This document shows positions 30,737 through 34,977 of a DNA stretch of 34,977 nt, piece after piece. The stretch lies in contig CBFIIT010000013.1 in assembly GCA_965662725.1 (NCBI GenBank), positions 1 through 34,977 of the forward strand, in the 5' to 3' direction. The position numbers were made by a program, and so were the translations under genes. The stretch comes from UBA8337 sp965662725 (GTDB lineage: Bacteria > Pseudomonadota > Alphaproteobacteria > RS24). Under the pieces are notes generated by a model. The model saw only the letters and a program-made list of their open reading frames with translations. It ran no database searches and had not been told where the DNA came from. Each line of letters opens with the position of its first letter. Position 1 is the first letter of the stretch.

Positions 30737-32032
30737 TCAGTCTAGGAACGGATCCTTAACAAGTATTGTGTCGTCGCGTTCGGGGCTGGTCGAGAGCAGC
30801 GTTACCGGTGCGCCGATAAGCTCTTCAATATAGCGCACATAGCGCACCGCATTGGCCGGTAAGTCAGCCCAACTGCGCGCGCCGAAACTGCTTTCATTGC
30901 TCCAGCCTTCCAGCGTCACATATTCCGCTTCAATGCGCGCCTGCGCAGCGGCGTTTGACGGCAGATAATCAATCGGCTCGCCATCCAGCCGATAGCCGGT
31001 GCAAATTTGAATTTCGTCAAAACCGTCCAGCACATCCAGCTTGGTCAGCGCAATGCCGTTAATACCGGCGGTCTTAACCATTTGGCGCACCAGCACCGCA
31101 TCAAACCAACCGCAGCGGCGTTTTCTGCCCGTCACCGTGCCGAACTCGTGCCCGCGCTCGCCCAGTTTCTGGCCCACTTCATTATCTTGCTCGGTCGGAA
31201 ACGGCCCCTCGCCCACCCGCGTGGTATAGGCTTTGGTGATGCCCAGCACATGATTGAGCGCATCCGGCCCCATGCCGGTGCCAATCGCCGCTTGTCCGGC
31301 AATGGTGTTGGAGGAGGTGACAAACGGATATGTGCCGTGGTCAACATCCAGCAGCACGCCTTGCGCGCCCTCAAACAAAATGCGCTGGCCGGCGCGCCGC
31401 GCTTCGTCCAGCAGTTTCCAAACCGGCGCCATATAGGGGGTGATGTCAGGCGCGATGTCCAGCAGCTTAGCCTTTAATTCACCGGCATCAAATTCCGGCA
31501 ATTGCAAACCGCGGCGCAGCGTATTGTGATGCACCAGCAGGTTTTCAATTTTCGCGTCCAGCGTGTCAGGGTCGGCCAAATCGGCAACCCGCAGAGCACG
31601 GCGGCCAACTTTATCTTCATAGGCCGGGCCGATGCCGCGTTTTGTCGTACCGATTTTTACCCCTGCATTGGCCCCTTCACGGGCCGCATCCAATTCTTGG
31701 TGCAGCGGCAAAATCAAGGTGGCGTTTTCGGCAATCTTTAAGTTTTCCGGCCCCACAGCAACGCCTTGCGCGCGCAATGTGTCCATTTCCTGCATTAACG
31801 CCCATGGGTCGATGACGACACCATTGCCGATAACCGACAGCTTGCCCTCGCGCACAATGCCTGATGGCAGAAGCGACAGCTTGTAAACCTCGCCATTAAT
31901 TACCAGCGTGTGACCGGCATTATGGCCGCCTTGAAAGCGCGCCACAACATCCGCCCGCAGGCTTAGCCAGTCGACAATTTTGCCTTTGCCTTCATCGCCC
32001 CATTGCGAGCCGATAACAACCACATTGGCCAT
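30737..32032 (-). CDS. purA: Adenylosuccinate synthetase
   Basis: This 431-residue GTP-dependent enzyme makes adenylosuccinate from IMP and aspartate, the first committed step to AMP. The P-loop-like GSQWGDEGKGK includes catalytic Asp13, and GGHNAGHT carries catalytic His41. GTTKRGIGPAYEDK, LFEGAQGVLLDVDHGTYP and the GRKRRCGWFD stretch are all intact. Normal length. GGGGGAAG precedes the ATG. It is the last gene of the leftward serC-serA-purA series, starting 22 bp after serA. Confidence 0.97.
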   Translation of the reverse strand: MANVVVIGSQWGDEGKGKIVDWLSLRADVVARFQGGHNAGHTLVINGEVYKLSLLPSGIVREGKLSVIGNGVVIDPWALMQEMDTLRAQGVAVGPENLKIAENATLILPLHQELDAAREGANAGVKIGTTKRGIGPAYEDKVGRRALRVADLADPDTLDAKIENLLVHHNTLRRGLQLPEFDAGELKAKLLDIAPDITPYMAPVWKLLDEARRAGQRILFEGAQGVLLDVDHGTYPFVTSSNTIAGQAAIGTGMGPDALNHVLGITKAYTTRVGEGPFPTEQDNEVGQKLGERGHEFGTVTGRKRRCGWFDAVLVRQMVKTAGINGIALTKLDVLDGFDEIQICTGYRLDGEPIDYLPSNAAAQARIEAEYVTLEGWSNESSFGARSWADLPANAVRYVRYIEELIGAPVTLLSTSPERDDTILVKDPFLD

Positions 32033-32054
32033 GGCGCTTCCCCCTTTGGCGTGC

Positions 32055-33632
32055 TTAGAAACTCAGCTGTTTAACTTGCATCACCTGTGGCAAATCTTCC
32101 AACTGTTTCACCACTTCGGCATTTGCCTCATTGTCGATATTGACCAGCGAAATGGCGTCACCGCCCGGTTTTTCACGGCCCAATTGGAAGCTGGCAATGT
32201 TAATGCCATGCTGGCCCAGCGCGCTGCCCAAAGCACCGATAAAACCCGGCTCATCCGTATTGGTGACATATAAAACGCGCGGTGCCAGTTCGGCATGAAT
32301 ATTAATGCCCTTCACCTGAATGATGCGCGGTTTACCGTCCGAGAACACCGTACCGGCAACCGAGCGTTGCTGGCGTTCGGTCTTCAGCGTCAGACGAATA
32401 TAGCTGTCAAACGCACCGGTCGAGTCGCGCTTCACCTCGGATACCGTGATGCCGCGCTCTTTGGCAATGGCCGGTGCCGATACCATATTGACGTCAGCCA
32501 GCAAAGGCCGCAACAATCCGGCCATAATCGCAGAGGTCAAGGGCGCGACATTCAGCCCGCTCACATCGCCGACATATTCGATCTCTGCCCCTTCAATGCC
32601 GCTTTCGGTCAATTGACCGGCGAACAGGCCCAATTGCTCGGCCAGGGCCACATAAGGGCGCAGGCGCGGCGCGTCTTCGGCCGAAATGCTCGGCATGTTA
32701 ATCGCATTGGTCACCGCGCCGGTCATCAGATAATCAGCCATTTGCTCAGCCACTTGCAGCGCAACATTTTCTTGCGCTTCCGCCGTAGAGGCCCCCAAAT
32801 GCGGAGTGCAAACAACGTTTTCCATATTGAATAATGCGTTGGCTTTGGCCGGTTCTTCTTCAAACACATCCAAGGCCGCACCGGCAACTTGACCGCTTTC
32901 CAAAGCTGCTTTCAGTGCCGCTTCATCGATCAGCCCGCCGCGCGCGCAATTTATGATACGCACGCCTTTTTTACATTTCGCCAAAGCATCGGCATCAATG
33001 ATATTGCGGGTCTTATCGGTCAGCGGCGTGTGCAATGTAATGAAATCAGCGCGCGCCATAACCTCGTCCAAATCGGCTTTTTCAACACCGATTTCCAACG
33101 CCCGCTCCGGCGTCAAAAACGGGTCAAAGGCGACCACTTTCATTTTCAGGCCCAAAGCGCGTGTGGCGGCAATGGAACCGATATTGCCGCAACCGACCAC
33201 ACCCAGCGTTTTGCCGGTCAGCTCGACGCCCATAAAGCGCGATTTTTCCCATTTGCCATCATGCGTTGAAGCATTGGCTTCAGGGATTTGACGGGCCAGC
33301 GCAAACATCATCGCAATGGCGTGTTCTGCCGTGGTGATGGAATTGCCGAACGGCGTATTCATCACAACCACGCCTTTTTGCGTGGCGGTCGGCAGGTCGA
33401 TATTATCGACACCGATACCGGCGCGACCGATAACTTTCATATTGGTCGCCGCTTCCAGCACATCCGGTGTCGCCTTGGTCGAAGAACGCACCGCCATGCC
33501 GTCATACGCGCCGATAATTTTCAGCAACTCGTCCTTGTCGAGGCCGGTAATCACATCGACATCGACGCCGCGATCTTTGAAAATCTGCTCGGCAGCCGGG
33601 CTCATTTTATCTGCAATCAATACTTTAGGCAT
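32055..33632 (-). CDS. serA: D-3-phosphoglycerate dehydrogenase
   Basis: This 525-residue enzyme oxidises 3-phosphoglycerate, the first step of serine synthesis. The N-terminal catalytic/NAD domains include GRAGIGVDNID, the Rossmann GVVGCGNIGS, the active-site Arg region NCARGGLIDE and the catalytic His in CTPHLGAST. An intervening domain and a C-terminal ACT domain (VLYVTNTDEPGFIG...) complete the long form, in which serine inhibits through the ACT domain in some species. The ATG at 33632 has GGAGG 7 nt upstream; the longer frame to 33653 is not needed. Its first eight bases overlap the end of serC. Confidence 0.96.
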   Translation of the reverse strand: MPKVLIADKMSPAAEQIFKDRGVDVDVITGLDKDELLKIIGAYDGMAVRSSTKATPDVLEAATNMKVIGRAGIGVDNIDLPTATQKGVVVMNTPFGNSITTAEHAIAMMFALARQIPEANASTHDGKWEKSRFMGVELTGKTLGVVGCGNIGSIAATRALGLKMKVVAFDPFLTPERALEIGVEKADLDEVMARADFITLHTPLTDKTRNIIDADALAKCKKGVRIINCARGGLIDEAALKAALESGQVAGAALDVFEEEPAKANALFNMENVVCTPHLGASTAEAQENVALQVAEQMADYLMTGAVTNAINMPSISAEDAPRLRPYVALAEQLGLFAGQLTESGIEGAEIEYVGDVSGLNVAPLTSAIMAGLLRPLLADVNMVSAPAIAKERGITVSEVKRDSTGAFDSYIRLTLKTERQQRSVAGTVFSDGKPRIIQVKGINIHAELAPRVLYVTNTDEPGFIGALGSALGQHGINIASFQLGREKPGGDAISLVNIDNEANAEVVKQLEDLPQVMQVKQLSF

Positions 33633-34800
33633 TTTGTGCCTCCGTTTTAGCAATTTGGAAGGCCCAATCGAGCCATGGGGTCAGGGCGTCGAGATCGGCG
33701 GCATCTACCGTCGCACCGGCCCAAATTCTTAAGCCCGCAGGGGCATCGCGATAGGCACCGATATCATAGGCGACGCCTTCTTCATCCAGCAGCGCAGCAA
33801 TGCGCTTGGCGAGTGCCGCTTGCTTATCGGCATCCATTGCCGCGACATCCGCATCGACAATTTTCAAACACACGCTGGTGGTTGATTGATTGGCCGGGTC
33901 GACGCAAAGATTGGCCACCCAATCAGTATGCGCGACCCAATCATTCAGCACCTTATTATTGGCAGCGACGCGGCCCAGCAGCCCGTCCAAATTGCCAAGG
34001 CTTGCGGCCCAGTTCAGCGTGTCGAGATAATCTTCCAGCGCCAGCATAGACGGCGTGTTAATGGTCTCGCCTTTAAAAATGCCTTCAATCAGCTTGCCGG
34101 CTTTGGTCAGGCGGAAAATTTTCGGCAACGGCCAAGCCGGTGTATAGCTTTCCAGCCGCTCCACCGCGCGCGGGCTGAGAATAATCATCCCATGCGCGCC
34201 CTCGCCGCCCAGCACTTTTTGCCAGCTATAAGTGGTCACATCCAGCTTGTCCCATGGCAATTGCATGGCAAAAGCCGCAGAGGTTGCATCGCACAGCGTC
34301 AGCCCTTCGCGGTCGTTTGAAATCCAATCGCCGTTCGGCACGCGCACGCCCGAAGTGGTGCCGTTCCAGGTAAAGGCGACATCGCGGGCAAAATCCACCG
34401 CCGATAAATCGGGCAGTTCGCCATAATCGGCTTCCATCACCCGCACATCATCCAGCTTTAGCTGTTTCACCGCATCGGTAATCCAGCCCTTGCCGAAGCT
34501 TTCCCAGCCCAGAATATCAACCCCGCGCGCGCCCAGCATGGTCCACATGGCCATTTCATAGGCGCCGGTATCAGAAGCCGGCACAATGCCGATGCGATAA
34601 TCATCCGGCACGCCCAAAACAGCGCGCGTTTTATCGATGGCTTCGGCCAGTTTCGCCTTGCCCGGTTTCGAGCGGTGCGAGCGGCCGAGAACCGCATTTT
34701 CAAGAGCTTGTAGGGAATATCCGGGCCGCTTTGCGCATGGGCCGGAAGAAAAATCAGGTCGTGCCGGACGCAATTCCGGCTTCGCAGTACTATCAGTCAT
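33625..34800 (-). CDS. serC: Phosphoserine aminotransferase
   Basis: This 391-residue PLP enzyme converts phosphohydroxypyruvate to phosphoserine, the second step of serine synthesis. It starts RPARPDFSSGPCAKRPGY, has RSHRSKPGKAKL, VPASDTGAYEMAMW and TWNGTTSGVR, and the PLP-binding lysine is in SWQKVLGGEGAHG. The ATG at 34800 has AAGGA about 8 nt upstream, and this site is inside a predicted hairpin. The open frame continues to 34932 but lacks family sequence. It overlaps serA by 8 bp, and the two form an operon with purA. Confidence 0.95.
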   Translation of the reverse strand: MTDSTAKPELRPARPDFSSGPCAKRPGYSLQALENAVLGRSHRSKPGKAKLAEAIDKTRAVLGVPDDYRIGIVPASDTGAYEMAMWTMLGARGVDILGWESFGKGWITDAVKQLKLDDVRVMEADYGELPDLSAVDFARDVAFTWNGTTSGVRVPNGDWISNDREGLTLCDATSAAFAMQLPWDKLDVTTYSWQKVLGGEGAHGMIILSPRAVERLESYTPAWPLPKIFRLTKAGKLIEGIFKGETINTPSMLALEDYLDTLNWAASLGNLDGLLGRVAANNKVLNDWVAHTDWVANLCVDPANQSTTSVCLKIVDADVAAMDADKQAALAKRIAALLDEEGVAYDIGAYRDAPAGLRIWAGATVDAADLDALTPWLDWAFQIAKTEAQNA

Positions 34801-34804
34801 ATGG

Positions 34805-34854
34805 CTATCCTTCCAGATAGTTGCCTCTCGTTGGGGAGAGGTGTCCCACTGGTG
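34805..34854 (-). promoter_or_regulatory. Probable serC leader RNA motif
   Basis: The short leader of serC contains GTGGGAC near its 5' end, then a hairpin CCTCTC/GAGAGG (34841-34836 with 34829-34824). A second hairpin CTATC/GATAG follows (34820-34816 with 34809-34805), and its 3' arm contains the AGGA ribosome site. This arrangement matches my memory of the alphaproteobacterial serC RNA motif, a structured leader found upstream of serC operons. Its ligand or sensor mechanism is not known to me. Pairing of the ribosome site suggests control of translation. Confidence 0.6.
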
Positions 34855-34883
34855 GATATAGAGTGGATAGTGGATTCGGGCAA
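34855..34883 (-). promoter_or_regulatory. Candidate serC-serA-purA promoter
   Basis: On the minus strand TTGCCC (34883-34878) and TATATC (34860-34855) are separated by 17 bp. The predicted start is about 7 bp downstream, right at the beginning of the serC leader motif, which supports both calls. Confidence 0.5.
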
Positions 34884-34915
34884 ATGGAATCTTGCAGATG
34901 GTGTTAGGGGTGTAA

Positions 34916-34943
34916 TAGAACGCAGCGGCCATAGCCCGTTCTA
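34916..34943. repeat. 7-bp inverted repeat upstream of the serC promoter
   Basis: TAGAACG (34916-34922) and CGTTCTA (34937-34943) are exact complements with a 14-bp centre. It may be part of the end of a gene or element beyond the right edge. There is no T-run, so a terminator is unlikely. Confidence 0.25.
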
Positions 34944-34977
34944 CGAGGCTTCGGCGCTACATTCATGGCTTATTCGG

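Noticed and set aside
1..34977. CRISPR arrays, transposases, integrases or rRNA genes
   Set aside because: I looked for regularly spaced repeats, transposase or integrase motifs and rRNA sequence and found none.

Overview
The window is about 35 kb of bacterial chromosome, and its gene content points to an alphaproteobacterium. The evidence is a CtrA-family response regulator whose DNA-binding half is close to CtrA, an EipA/DUF1134 envelope protein, an alphaproteobacterial RpoH, a serC-serA-purA operon preceded by what looks like the alphaproteobacterial serC leader RNA, and an elongator tRNA-Met of alphaproteobacterial type. Base composition is moderate, so a marine or aquatic lineage is plausible, but this is an inference and I cannot name the order. 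Most of the window is ordinary, densely packed chromosome with many 1-8 bp gene overlaps. I see no insertion sequence, CRISPR array or complete prophage.

Layout. (1) 1-8200 is a CoA-ester catabolic block: an AtuA-family protein coupled to an acyl-CoA carboxylase carboxyltransferase (running off the left edge), a divergent acyl-CoA dehydrogenase and CaiB/BaiF CoA-transferase, and an opposing pair made of a hydrolase-fold protein coupled to a carboxyltransferase with a fused N-terminal biotin domain. (2) 8251-13962 is a mixed set: beta-carbonic anhydrase, a membrane-anchored Popeye-like cyclic-nucleotide-binding protein, two small envelope proteins, a GNAT acetyltransferase, a MATE exporter, and a two-gene unit of a predicted diiron protein (PF10118) followed by a styrene-oxide-isomerase-like membrane protein. 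(3) 14044-16678 holds a class III adenylate cyclase coupled to a truncated haemoglobin, with purT upstream. (4) 16778-21219 carries a TIGR03643 small protein, a DEAD-box helicase, a SulP transporter, a VTT/DedA-type membrane protein and tRNA-Met. (5) 21278-29612 is mainly core regulation and housekeeping: rpoN, mnmA, the CtrA-like regulator, cysQ, eipA, an alpha/beta hydrolase with a small membrane protein, rluD and rpoH. (6) 29609-30727 is a small accessory islet: a ribbon-helix-helix-like gene with its own promoter and tandem operator, about 490 bp of non-coding DNA rich in inverted repeats, and a 33-residue membrane peptide. (7) 30737-34977 is the serC-serA-purA operon and its leader.

How the genes may work together. 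The cyclase, its globin partner and the Popeye-like protein could form a gas- or redox-responsive cAMP circuit. The PF10118/StyC-like pair looks like an oxygenase-plus-isomerase module of unknown substrate. The islet at 29.6-30.7 kb, with a long-range imperfect inverted repeat that could pair within a single transcript, is the part of the window least explained by known genes.
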